From: Corynebacterium sp. CNJ-954
GTDB lineage: Bacteria; Actinomycetota; Actinomycetes; Mycobacteriales; Mycobacteriaceae
Direction: 5' to 3'
Length of the DNA stretch: 64,000 nucleotides
Assembly: GCF_001942345.1 (NCBI RefSeq)
Contig: NZ_MKKI01000044.1
Location: forward strand, 1-64,000
The translations under genes and the position numbers were made by a program. Below the pieces are notes generated by a model. That model saw only the letters and a program-made list of their open reading frames with translations, was not told where the DNA came from and searched no databases. This document shows positions 27,459 to 35,913 of this stretch, in pieces (within the stretch, counting starts at the first letter, position 1; each line of letters starts with the position of its first letter).

Positions 27459-28760
27459 GTGAGTGACACCAGCAGCACCGGTTCCACCGGACAGGTCCAG
27501 ACGTTCGCCGGCCCCAAGGGGGTGCCGGACTACGTACCACCGGCATCTGCGGCGTTCCATGCTGTGCGCAGCACCTTCGAGGACGTCATCCACAAGTCCG
27601 GGTACGGTCACATCGAGCTGCCGGTGTTCGAGGACACCGCCTTGTTCGCCCGGGGGGTCGGGGAGTCCACCGACGTGGTCTCCAAGGAGATGTACACCTT
27701 CGAGGACCGGGGCGGCCGCTCGGTCACACTGCGTCCGGAGGGCACCGCCGGAGTGATGCGTTCCGTCATCGAGCACAACCTTGACCGCGGGCAGTTGCCG
27801 GTGAAGCTGACCTACTCCGGACCGTTCTTCCGGTACGAGCGCCCCCAGGCCGGGCGGTACCGTCAGCTGCAGCAGGTCGGCGTCGAGGCGATCGGTGTGG
27901 ACGACCCCACCCTGGACGCCGAGGTCGTCGCGATGGCTGACCGCTGCTACCGGGCGTTGGGCCTGTCGGGGTTCCGGCTCGAGCTCTCCACCCTCGGTGA
28001 CGAGACCTGTCGACCGCAGTACCGGGCGAAGCTCCAGGAGTTCCTGTTCGCGTTGCCCCTGGACGATGAGACGCGTCGCCGGGCGGAGATCAACCCGCTG
28101 CGCGTGCTCGACGACAAGCGCCCGGACGTCCGGGAGATGATGGCTGACGCCCCGCTGATGCCGGACAACCTCTCCACCTCGGCACGTGAGCATTTCGAGA
28201 CGGTCACCGGCACCCTGGATGACATGGGCGTGGACTACACCCTCAACCCGCGGCTGGTCCGAGGACTCGACTACTACACCAAGACCTGTTTCGAGTTCGT
28301 CCACGACGGCCTCGGGGCGCAGTCGGGGATCGGTGGCGGCGGACGCTACGACGGGTTGATGGCCCAGCTCGGCGGTCAGGACCTCTCCGGCATCGGCTTC
28401 GGCCTCGGTGTCGACCGGACCGTACTCGCGTTGGAGGCCGAGGGGGTGTCTCCCACGACAGGTCGGCGCGTCGACGTCTACGGCGTCCCGATGGGTGTCG
28501 ACGCGAAGCGTCGCATGGCGGTGATCGTGGACCGTCTGCGTCGGGCCGGGGTCAGCGTGGACATGTCCTACGGCGACCGGGGCCTCAAGGGGGCGATGAA
28601 GGGTGCCGACCGTGCCGGAGCCCTCTTCGCCCTGGTCCTCGGCGAGAGTGAGCTGGACAACGGTACCGTCGTGGTCCGCGACCTGTCGACCCGTCAGCAG
28701 GAGGAGGTCACCGTCGAAGACGTGGAGCTCGTGGTGAAGAAGGCCCTGGGCGAGGGCTGA
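27459..28760 (+). CDS. hisS: Histidyl-tRNA synthetase
   Basis: Class II synthetase of 433 residues. The GTG at 27459 is chosen because the -10 element TATAGT stands directly before it; a TTG three codons earlier is open but would lie inside the promoter. Motif 2 is [16 protein letters not shown] with [18 protein letters not shown], the histidine-binding loop is [17 protein letters not shown], motif 3 is [14 protein letters not shown], and the anticodon-binding domain ends the protein. Length is normal. It closes the conserved block before the bet cluster. Confidence 0.97.
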   Translation: MSDTSSTGSTGQVQTFAGPKGVPDYVPPASAAFHAVRSTFEDVIHKSGYGHIELPVFEDTALFARGVGESTDVVSKEMYTFEDRGGRSVTLRPEGTAGVMRSVIEHNLDRGQLPVKLTYSGPFFRYERPQAGRYRQLQQVGVEAIGVDDPTLDAEVVAMADRCYRALGLSGFRLELSTLGDETCRPQYRAKLQEFLFALPLDDETRRRAEINPLRVLDDKRPDVREMMADAPLMPDNLSTSAREHFETVTGTLDDMGVDYTLNPRLVRGLDYYTKTCFEFVHDGLGAQSGIGGGGRYDGLMAQLGGQDLSGIGFGLGVDRTVLALEAEGVSPTTGRRVDVYGVPMGVDAKRRMAVIVDRLRRAGVSVDMSYGDRGLKGAMKGADRAGALFALVLGESELDNGTVVVRDLSTRQQEEVTVEDVELVVKKALGEG

Positions 28761-28774
28761 CCCCGCCCCGGGGA
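28761..28774 (+). terminator. Short GC hairpin after hisS
   Basis: CCCC at 28761-28764 pairs with GGGG at 28770-28773 and is followed by AGAGTTTT. This is a weak intrinsic terminator candidate for hisS, upstream of the betT leader. Confidence 0.35.
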
Positions 28775-28868
28775 GAGTTTTCTGCTCCTGTGCGCTAGCC
28801 TGGTTTTCTGAATCCTGAAAGTTCTATTCATGACAGAGATCTGAAACTGAGCTCATAGGAGTAATTTT

Positions 28869-31013
28869 ATGGATGAATCTTATTCTTCCGAGAATGAGGA
28901 GTCTTCACACACAGGGAAGAGTTCCGCCGTCAACTGGCCCGTGTTCGCGGTGTCCGCCGGGCTGATGACGGCGTTCGTCATCTGGGCGTGGCTGGCACCC
29001 GACCAGGCGGACACCGTGATCAACTCGGTGAAGGACTGGGTGTCCACCAACCTCGGCTGGTACTACATACTCACCGCCGGTGTCGTCGTGGTGTTCGTCC
29101 TGATCATCGCCTTCCGACGGGTCGGGAACACCAAAATCGGCCCCGACCACTCCCAACCCCGTTTCCGGTTGTTCACCTGGGGCGCCATGCTCTTCGCCGC
29201 GGGCATCGGGGTCGACCTGATGTTCTTCGGGGTGTCCGGTCCGGCGACGAACTTCCTCACCCCGCCGGAGACGGCCGAACTCTCCGATGAGGCGGCACGC
29301 ATGGCGCCGTTGTGGACCATGTTCCACTACGGAGTTCCGGGGTGGGCCATGTACGCCCTGATGGGGATGGCCTTCGGCCTCTTCGCCTACCGCTACCACA
29401 TGCCCTTGAGCATCCGTTCCGCCCTCGCACCGGTGTTCGGCAGGCGGATCCACGGCGCTGTCGGGCACAGCGTCGACATTGCCGCGGCCATCGGAACCGC
29501 CTTCGGCATCGCCGTGTCCCTGGGTATCGGGGTGGTGTTCCTCAACTACGGACTGGCCGAGATCTTCGGGATCCCGACGAACACCGGTGTACAGATCGCA
29601 CTGATCGGACTGTCCGTCCTGATCACCGTGATTTCCACGGTGTCGGGTGTCGACAAGGGGATCCGTCGGCTCTCCGAGCTCAACGTCTGGCTCGCCCTGG
29701 TCCTGATGGCGTGGATCGTGGTGATGGGGAAGACCGCCGACCTGCTCAACGCACTGGTCCAGAACATCGGTGACTTCGTCTCCAGGTTCCCCTCGATGAT
29801 CCTGAACACCTTCGCCTACAGCGACGGTGCCGCCGACTATCCGGCCGACCAGTGGCAGTCGGACTGGACGCTGTTCTTCTGGGCGTGGTGGATCGCCTGG
29901 GCGCCGTTCGTCGGTCTGTTCCTGGCCAGGATCTCCCGCGGCCGCACGCTGCGTCAGTTCATCCTGGGTGTGCTGGTCATCCCGTTCACGTTCATCGCGG
30001 TCTGGATCTCGATCTTCGGCAACGCGGCGCTCGGATTCTTCCGGGACGGCGACGAGGAGTTCCTCGAGACTGCGGTGAACACACCCGAATCCGGGTTCTT
30101 CCTCCTGCTGCAGCAGTATCCCGGGGCAACCTTCGCCGTCGCACTCGCCGTGGTCACCGGCCTGCTCTTCTACGTCACCTCCGCGGACTCCGGGTCGTTG
30201 GTGATGGCCAACATCACCTCGAAGCCGAATGTGGAGGACTCCGACGGCCCGCCGTGGCTCCGCATCGTGTGGGCCGTGTTGACCGGCGCACTCACCCTGG
30301 TCATGCTGCTCATCGGCGGCGTGTACACCCTGCAGGCTGCGACGGTGCTCATCGGACTGCCCTTCTCGGTGATCATGTATCTGCTGATGTTCAGTATCTG
30401 GCGTGTGCTGGGGGCCGAGGCACACTGGCTGCAGTCCCGCTCGTTGTCGTTGCCCGGGGCCCTGTCGGACCGGACAGGAACCCCACAGCCACGGTTGGCC
30501 TGGAGAAACCGGCTCAAACGCAGGATGAGTTTCCCGTCGGCAGCCGAGACCCAGGCCTATGTCGAGAACACCGCGGCCCCCGCGATCGGTGAGGTCGCCG
30601 ATGAACTTCGCGAGCTCGGCCTGGATGTCACCCTCACCCGGGAATCACATCCCGAGTACCCGATCGACTTCGTCGACCTCCTGGTGAAGTTCCCGGGGCA
30701 GGACGACTTCAAGTACCAGGCGTACCCGGTGCCCGGGCAGGTCCCGAACTTCGCGGTAAACCTCAACGTGGACCACGACGTGTACTTCACGCTGGAGATC
30801 TTCTCTGCCACGGGCTCCCGGGGCCACAACATCCTCGGGTACTCCAAGGAGCAGGTGATCGCCGACGTCCTGGACGCCTACGATATGCATGTGGAGTACA
30901 TGTCCCTGACCGGCGACAGAGGTACTCCGACCGCCGATGTCCACGGCACGGCACCGGCACTCTGGACAGACGACGACAACGACTCTGAAAAGACAGGAAG
31001 CGAGCACACATGA
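28869..31013 (+). CDS. betT: BCCT-family choline transporter
   Basis: A 714-residue betaine/choline/carnitine transporter with 12 membrane helices and a long cytoplasmic tail. The BCCT signature WWIAWAPFVGLFLARISRGR is present at about residues 338-357, and LFTWGAMLFAAGIGVDLMFF matches the glycine-rich helix 3. The tail (about 555-714) contains GYSKEQVIADVLDAYDMHVE, typical of BetT-type choline carriers with osmosensing tails. The ATG has AGGAG upstream. The leader and first codons are unusually AT-rich for this window. betB overlaps its stop by four bases, which supports choline as substrate. Confidence 0.92.
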   Translation: MDESYSSENEESSHTGKSSAVNWPVFAVSAGLMTAFVIWAWLAPDQADTVINSVKDWVSTNLGWYYILTAGVVVVFVLIIAFRRVGNTKIGPDHSQPRFRLFTWGAMLFAAGIGVDLMFFGVSGPATNFLTPPETAELSDEAARMAPLWTMFHYGVPGWAMYALMGMAFGLFAYRYHMPLSIRSALAPVFGRRIHGAVGHSVDIAAAIGTAFGIAVSLGIGVVFLNYGLAEIFGIPTNTGVQIALIGLSVLITVISTVSGVDKGIRRLSELNVWLALVLMAWIVVMGKTADLLNALVQNIGDFVSRFPSMILNTFAYSDGAADYPADQWQSDWTLFFWAWWIAWAPFVGLFLARISRGRTLRQFILGVLVIPFTFIAVWISIFGNAALGFFRDGDEEFLETAVNTPESGFFLLLQQYPGATFAVALAVVTGLLFYVTSADSGSLVMANITSKPNVEDSDGPPWLRIVWAVLTGALTLVMLLIGGVYTLQAATVLIGLPFSVIMYLLMFSIWRVLGAEAHWLQSRSLSLPGALSDRTGTPQPRLAWRNRLKRRMSFPSAAETQAYVENTAAPAIGEVADELRELGLDVTLTRESHPEYPIDFVDLLVKFPGQDDFKYQAYPVPGQVPNFAVNLNVDHDVYFTLEIFSATGSRGHNILGYSKEQVIADVLDAYDMHVEYMSLTGDRGTPTADVHGTAPALWTDDDNDSEKTGSEHT

Positions 31014-32491
31014 CTGACACACCACAGACGCTCTACATCGACGGACAGTGGGTGGGCGCGACCGACGGCGGCACACGCACGGTCACCTGCCCGGCCGACG
31101 GCACGGTCGTCGCCGAGGTATCCGAGGCGACCGCAGCTGACACGGAGAAGGCCATCGCGGCCGCCCGACGGGCCTTCGACGCGGGGGAGTGGTCGGCCAC
31201 CTCGGCGGCCTACCGCGGAGATCTGCTCCTGAAGGTCGCCGACGCCATGGCGGAGCGCAAAGACGAATTCGCCCGCGCCGAGGCCCTCGACACCGGCAAG
31301 CGTCTGGTTGAGGCGGAGGGCGACATGGACGACATCATGAACTGCTTCCGGTTCTTCGGCAAGATCGCCGACCAGCATCCGGGCCGCCTCGTCGATGCGG
31401 GCGACTCCTCGGTGCTCTCGCGGGTGGTCTACGAGCCGGTCGGTGTCTGCGGCATGATCACCCCGTGGAACTTCCCGCTGCTGCAGGCCAGCTGGAAGAT
31501 CGCCCCGGCGATCGCCGCCGGCAACACCTTCGTCCTCAAGCCTGCTGAACTGACACCGCACACCGCGATCCTGATCATCGACGTGCTCGACAAGCTCGGT
31601 GTGCCGGCCGGTGTCGCCAACCTGGTGCTGGGCGCCGGAGCCGAGGCGGGCGCGCCACTGTCGTCACACCCGGACGTGGACATGGTCTCGTTCACCGGCG
31701 GACTGGTCACCGGTCGCCGGATTGCGGCGGCAGCGGCGCCGACGGTCAAGAAGGTCGCGCTCGAGCTCGGCGGAAAGAACCCGAACGTGGTCTTCGCCGA
31801 CGCCGACTTCGACGCGGCGGTGGACAACGCTCTCAACGCCGGATTCCTCGACTCCGGCCTGGTGTGCTCGGCAGGGACCCGTCTCATCGTCGAGGAGAGC
31901 ATCAAGGAGAGGTTCGTCGACGAGTTGGTCCGCCGTGCCGAGGGGATCGTCATGGGAGGTCCCTTCGACGAGAAGGCCGAGACCGGCCCGCTGATCTCCG
32001 CGGAGCACCGCGACAAGGTCACCGACTACGTCCAGCGCGGTATCGAGGCTGGAGCGACACTGCGCTGTGGCGGCCACTGGGGTGGCCCCGAGCATGAGAA
32101 CGGCTGCTTCTACGCGCCGACGGTGCTGGACAACTGCACGTCGGACAACCCTGCGGTCGTCGAGGAAGGGTTCGGCCCGGTCATCACCGTGGAGACCTTC
32201 ACGACGGAGGCGGAGGCGATCACCACCGCCAACGACACCGAGTACGGTCTGGCCGGTGCGGTGTGGACCTCTGACCGCGGAGTGGCCAACCGGGTGTCGC
32301 GGGCACTGCGCCACGGCACCGTGTGGATCAACGACTACCACCCCTACGTCCCCCAGGCCGAGTGGGGCGGATTCAAGGCCTCGGGTACCGGACGTGAGCT
32401 CGGACTGGCCGGCCTGGAGGAGTACCGCGAGGCCAAGCACATCTACGAGAACACCGAACCCGCCGCGAGTGGCTGGTTCCCCCAGAAGTAG
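31010..32491 (+). CDS. betB: Betaine aldehyde dehydrogenase
   Basis: NAD-dependent aldehyde dehydrogenase of 493 residues converting betaine aldehyde to glycine betaine. Motifs: PWNFPLLQASWKIAPAIAAG, catalytic Glu in VALELGGKNPNVVF (about residue 251), catalytic Cys in SGLVCSAGTRLIVEE (about 285), and the C-terminal GGFKASGTGRELGLAGLEEY. The usual GQxC motif reads GLVC here, a minor variant with the Cys kept. The start overlaps betT (ATGA), and betA follows after 27 bases, so the substrate assignment rests mainly on context. Confidence 0.93.
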   Translation: MTDTPQTLYIDGQWVGATDGGTRTVTCPADGTVVAEVSEATAADTEKAIAAARRAFDAGEWSATSAAYRGDLLLKVADAMAERKDEFARAEALDTGKRLVEAEGDMDDIMNCFRFFGKIADQHPGRLVDAGDSSVLSRVVYEPVGVCGMITPWNFPLLQASWKIAPAIAAGNTFVLKPAELTPHTAILIIDVLDKLGVPAGVANLVLGAGAEAGAPLSSHPDVDMVSFTGGLVTGRRIAAAAAPTVKKVALELGGKNPNVVFADADFDAAVDNALNAGFLDSGLVCSAGTRLIVEESIKERFVDELVRRAEGIVMGGPFDEKAETGPLISAEHRDKVTDYVQRGIEAGATLRCGGHWGGPEHENGCFYAPTVLDNCTSDNPAVVEEGFGPVITVETFTTEAEAITTANDTEYGLAGAVWTSDRGVANRVSRALRHGTVWINDYHPYVPQAEWGGFKASGTGRELGLAGLEEYREAKHIYENTEPAASGWFPQK

Positions 32492-32518
32492 CACCCGGAC
32501 ACACGAGAAGGAGAAGAT

Positions 32519-34093
32519 ATGCGAGACAACTACGACTACATCGTCGTCGGAGCCGGTTCCTCCGGAGCCGTGGTCGCGTCCCGTCTGAGCGAAGACCCGG
32601 CCGTGACCGTCGCGTTGATCGAGGCGGGCCCCACCGACGTGGACAAGCCGGAGATCCTCAACCTCGCGGAATGGCCCGGTCTGCTGGAGTCCGGGTACGA
32701 CTGGGACTACCCCATCGAGCCCCAGGAGAACGGGAACTCCCACATGCGACACGCCCGGGCGAAGGTCCTCGGCGGCTGCTCGTCGCACAACTCCTGCATC
32801 GCCTTCCATACCCCGGCGCAGGATCTCGACCACTGGGTCTCCCTGGGCGCCTCCGGTTGGGACTCGGAGACCGTGCTCCCGCTGATCAAACGCCTGGAGA
32901 ACAATGACCGTGAGGGCGGGCACCACGGGCATGACGGTCCCGTCAGGTTGCGCTCGGTCCCGCACAAGGATCCTGTGGGTGCGGCGATCATCGAGGCCTG
33001 CGAACAGCAGGGACTCCCCAACACTCCGTTCAACGAGGGTGCCACAGTGAACCACGGTGCCGACTGGTTCCAGATCAACGCCACGGACGAGAATGTCCGG
33101 TCGTCCTCCTCGGTGTCCTACCTGCACCCTGTCCTCGACCGGGAGAACCTCGACATCCTCACCGACCGCCAGGTCTCACGGGTGATCTTCTCCGAGGGGA
33201 ATGACGGCACCCCGCGGGCGGCCGGCATCGAGTACCTGGACAATCCTTTCGGCCGGCTCAAGACGGTGACCGCTGCGCGCGAGGTCATCATCTCCGCCGG
33301 CGCAATCGACAGCCCGAAGCTCCTGATGCTGTCCGGCATCGGTCCCGCCGCGCATCTCGCCGAGGTCGGCGTGGAGACTATCGTGGACGCACCCGGCGTC
33401 GGTGAGCACCTCCAGGACCACCCTGAAGCGGTGATCTCCTGGGAGTCGAAGGTGCCGATGACCCGCGACGCCACCCAGTGGTGGGAGATCGGCATCTTCG
33501 ACATGGTGGACGACGGTGGTGCCGACGGTCTGGACCTGCCCGACCTGATGATGCACTACGGGTCGATGCCTTTCGACATGCATACCCGGCGGCAGGGGTA
33601 CCCCACCGCCGACGAGTCGTTCTGCCTGACCCCGAACATCACCCACGCCAAGGGGCGGGGCACGGTCCGGCTACGTTCCTGCGACTTCCGGGACAAGCCG
33701 AAGGTCGATCCGCGCTACTTCACCGACGAGGACGGTTACGACATGCGGATCGCGGTGGAAGGCATCAAGCTCGCCCGGAAGATCGTCGCGCAGCCCGCCA
33801 TGGCGGAGTACGCGGGACGGGAACTGTTCCCCGGGACCGACGTCCAGTCCGACGAGGACATCGCCGACTACGTGTCCAGGACGCACAACACCGTCTACCA
33901 CCCGGCCGGCACAGTGCGTATGGGTGCCACCGATGATGCGATGGCCCCCTTGGACCCGGAGCTGCGCGTCAAGGGTGTGACGGGCCTGCGGGTCGTCGAT
34001 GCCTCGGTGATGCCGCAGCTGGTGGCGGTCAACCCGAACATCACCTGCATGCTGATCGGTGAGCGCGCGGCCGACCTGATCCGCGACGCCTAG
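32519..34093 (+). CDS. betA: Choline dehydrogenase / GMC oxidoreductase
   Basis: FAD-dependent GMC oxidoreductase of 524 residues, expected to oxidise choline to betaine aldehyde. FAD-binding motif YIVVGAGSSGAVVASRLSED at the N-terminus, GMC signature blocks HARAKVLGGCSSHNSCIAFH and SAGAIDSPKLLMLSGIGPA, catalytic His in VYHPAGTVRMG, and the C-terminal DASVMPQLVAVNPNITCMLI. It is a little shorter than the E. coli enzyme. The ribosome site GAGAAGGAGA lies just upstream. With betT and betB it forms a complete osmoprotectant pathway; no betI-like repressor gene is nearby. Confidence 0.9.
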   Translation: MRDNYDYIVVGAGSSGAVVASRLSEDPAVTVALIEAGPTDVDKPEILNLAEWPGLLESGYDWDYPIEPQENGNSHMRHARAKVLGGCSSHNSCIAFHTPAQDLDHWVSLGASGWDSETVLPLIKRLENNDREGGHHGHDGPVRLRSVPHKDPVGAAIIEACEQQGLPNTPFNEGATVNHGADWFQINATDENVRSSSSVSYLHPVLDRENLDILTDRQVSRVIFSEGNDGTPRAAGIEYLDNPFGRLKTVTAAREVIISAGAIDSPKLLMLSGIGPAAHLAEVGVETIVDAPGVGEHLQDHPEAVISWESKVPMTRDATQWWEIGIFDMVDDGGADGLDLPDLMMHYGSMPFDMHTRRQGYPTADESFCLTPNITHAKGRGTVRLRSCDFRDKPKVDPRYFTDEDGYDMRIAVEGIKLARKIVAQPAMAEYAGRELFPGTDVQSDEDIADYVSRTHNTVYHPAGTVRMGATDDAMAPLDPELRVKGVTGLRVVDASVMPQLVAVNPNITCMLIGERAADLIRDA

Positions 34094-34097
34094 GTGT

Positions 34098-34120
34098 ACT
34101 TCCCCGGCGTCAACGGAAGT
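34098..34120. terminator. Hairpin between convergent betA and metallopeptidase genes
   Basis: ACTTCC (34098-34103) and GGAAGT (34115-34120) form a perfect six-base stem across the 16-base convergent gap and the metallopeptidase stop codon. Confidence 0.4.
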
Positions 34121-35060
34121 CCTGTCGGCAGGATGCCATGGTTCCGTTGTCGTACCCGGTGGTGAACCAGTACTGGCGTTGCTCGGAGGAACCGTGGGTC
34201 CAGGCGTCGGGGTTGACCTGCCCGCCGCCGGCACTCTGGATCGCGTCGTCACCGATGGCCTGGGCTGAGGTGATGGCCTGGTTGACCTGCTCGGGGGTCA
34301 CCGGATCCAGGACGGCGTCCTCGCCCTTGTCGGCGTGGGACGCCCAGACGCCGGCATAGCAGTCGGCCTGCAGTTCCATTTTCACGGCGTTGGAGTCTTC
34401 GCCCGGGTCGTCGTAGTCGGACAGCCCCAGGTTGCCCTCGAGATTCTGGATGTGGTGACCGAACTCGTGCGCGACGACGTACATCTGTGCGAAGGGACCG
34501 TCCGATCCGCCCATGGACGACAGCTGCGAGAAGAAGTCGTCGCCGATGTAGACGGTCTCGTCGCCCGGGCAGTAGAACGGTCCGGTCTGAGCCGTCGACG
34601 CGGTGCCGCATCCGGTGTTGACCTGGCCGTCACCGATGACCAGGCCAGGCTCCGAGTAGTTGATCCCGGACTGTTCGGGCAGCAGGGACGACCACACGGT
34701 GTCCAGCGAGATGGCGGTGCCTTCGATCCTGCAGTCGTCGTAGGTGTTGGCGTCCTCGACGGTGGCGCAGTGCTCCAGGTTCCCGCCTGCCCCGTCCGCA
34801 CCCTGTTCGCTGACGCGTGAGCTGTCCGTGCCGAACATGCCCAGCCCCCCGTTGGCGACGAAGATCACGGCGGCCACGACAAGGATCCCGGGGATACCGA
34901 AGCGTCGGCCGATCCTGCTCATCAGGAGCATCCCCAGGATCCCACCGCCGCGGTTACCGCCCGGGCGCCCACCGCCACCGATGCCGAGACCGCCGCCGCC
35001 TGAGCTCCCACCGGAGCGGGCCCGTCCACCCATGCCGGACAGGTTGTTGTTGAAGGACAT
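34110..35060 (-). CDS. YpfJ-type neutral zinc metallopeptidase
   Basis: A 316-residue predicted peptidase of the YpfJ/neutral zinc metallopeptidase family. Start MSFNNNLSGMGGRARSGGSS, a Gly/Arg-rich cytoplasmic segment, one membrane helix (about 55-75), then the exported domain. The zinc motif HEFGHH lies at residues 198-203, with the third ligand probably the Glu in KMELQADCYAGVW. Cys pairs (FYCPGDETVY, CGTAS, CATVEDANTYDDC) fit an oxidising outer location. The ATG at 35060 is preferred because a -10 element stands just upstream; the frame extends 22 codons further. It is convergent with betA. Confidence 0.9.
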   Translation of the reverse strand: MSFNNNLSGMGGRARSGGSSGGGGLGIGGGGRPGGNRGGGILGMLLMSRIGRRFGIPGILVVAAVIFVANGGLGMFGTDSSRVSEQGADGAGGNLEHCATVEDANTYDDCRIEGTAISLDTVWSSLLPEQSGINYSEPGLVIGDGQVNTGCGTASTAQTGPFYCPGDETVYIGDDFFSQLSSMGGSDGPFAQMYVVAHEFGHHIQNLEGNLGLSDYDDPGEDSNAVKMELQADCYAGVWASHADKGEDAVLDPVTPEQVNQAITSAQAIGDDAIQSAGGGQVNPDAWTHGSSEQRQYWFTTGYDNGTMASCRQDFR

Positions 35061-35066
35061 GGTGGC

Positions 35067-35072
35067 AGTGTA
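35067..35072 (-). promoter_or_regulatory. -10 element, leaderless metallopeptidase mRNA
   Basis: On the minus strand TACACT ends six bases before the ATG at 35060, so the mRNA should begin at the start codon. Confidence 0.5.
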
Positions 35073-35156
35073 GCGGGCAGGCGGGGGCCGTAGGGGCTCA
35101 TGGGACGTATGGGACGCATGTGGCACGACACAACTGCAGTTTGTGACGCGGAAGAC

Positions 35157-35162
35157 TATACT
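35157..35162 (+). promoter_or_regulatory. -10 element of the 43-residue ORF
   Basis: TATACT is a near-consensus -10. It is followed by a 5' leader of about 70 bases that contains the stem TGCCGTG/CACGGCA (about 35172-35188) and a GGAG ribosome site. Confidence 0.5.
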
Positions 35163-35238
35163 TCAATTCACATCTGCCGTGATTCACGGCAACGATGACT
35201 AATAGAGACCCTCAACGACCCGCAGGAGTACCGGAACA

Positions 35239-35370
35239 ATGGACATCATCGCCCTCGCACAGCAGGCCCTCGACGCAGGGGACTGGGCGGCCTACAGCAA
35301 CTGGGACATCGCCCAGCAGATCTACGACGCCACCCTGGGCCGGATCAACTGGGACGGCATCGGTGCCTGA
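35239..35370 (+). CDS. Small acidic 43-residue protein, unknown (porin-peptide-like?)
   Basis: A short ORF, ATG at 35239 and TGA at 35368-35370, preceded by GGAG with suitable spacing and by the best -10 (TATACT) in the neighbourhood. The peptide starts MDIIALAQQALDAGDWAAYS and ends GRINWDGIGA: acidic, no signal peptide, three tryptophans, and helix-forming. Size, acidity and lack of a signal sequence recall the small corynebacterial cell-wall porin peptides of the PorA/PorH kind, but I see no sequence identity I can cite, so this is analogy only. It ends in front of a perfect hairpin. It could also be a regulatory peptide or chance ORF. Confidence 0.55.
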   Translation: MDIIALAQQALDAGDWAAYSNWDIAQQIYDATLGRINWDGIGA

Positions 35371-35384
35371 CACGCGGTCCCGGT

Positions 35385-35406
35385 GACCGCCGACCTGACG
35401 GCGGTC
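35385..35406. terminator. Perfect hairpin between convergent small ORF and membrane-protein gene
   Basis: GACCGCCG (35385-35392) pairs perfectly with CGGCGGTC (35399-35406) around a six-base loop. It lies between two convergent genes and touches the stop codon of the minus-strand one. No T-run. Confidence 0.55.
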
Positions 35407-35746
35407 AGATGACCCCTGCCGATTTCAGGTCGCTCCCCAACCTCGCCAGCAGGAGGCCGATCACCGACAGCATGCTGATCCCGAGGCAGGCCATCCCGCT
35501 GATCCACGAGCTCTCCGTCCCGGTCGCGATGCCGTAGATCAGAGCGACGGCGGCGACCAGCGTGGAGACGAACAGGACGATCTGGCTGGTCAGCCAGAAC
35601 AGTCGGTACGGGTCCCGCGAATCCAGCGGGGTGACCACCGTGTCCTCGACGGTGACCTGGTCGGCGATACCGTCGGAGTCGGGGTGGCGTTGCCGCCCCT
35701 GGGCCTGTGCGCCGTCGTCCGGTGTCGGGGAAGCATTCTCTGCCAT
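35405..35746 (-). CDS. Small two-helix membrane protein
   Basis: A 113-residue protein starting at the ATG at 35746 (MAENASPTPDDGAQAQ), with AAAGGAC upstream. The first 45 residues are polar and acidic; two membrane helices follow (LTSQIVLFVSTLVAAVALIY and SGMACLGISMLSVIGLLLAR). No motif identifies it. A similar small membrane protein next to aspS and the metallopeptidase is found in other corynebacteria, which supports it being a real gene. The frame remains open to 35833 but that part lies over the aspS promoter. Confidence 0.78.
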   Translation of the reverse strand: MAENASPTPDDGAQAQGRQRHPDSDGIADQVTVEDTVVTPLDSRDPYRLFWLTSQIVLFVSTLVAAVALIYGIATGTESSWISGMACLGISMLSVIGLLLARLGSDLKSAGVI

Positions 35747-35828
35747 GATGACCGTCCTTTCATCTCGGTCGACTTTCGACCTCACCCTCCAGCATGCCAC
35801 CGTTGTTCCCCGTGCGGCGACGGGGTAG

Positions 35829-35834
35829 TACACT
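35829..35834 (+). promoter_or_regulatory. -10 element of aspS promoter
   Basis: TACACT at 35829-35834 lies about 80 bases before the aspS GTG, in the gap divergent from the small membrane-protein gene. Confidence 0.45.
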
Positions 35835-35913
35835 GGGCCGCTGATATCGAGCCACGGGCGGCATCACCGTGCCAGCCGGGGTTATTCCGAACTATCCGAA
35901 AGGACAACGCGAC

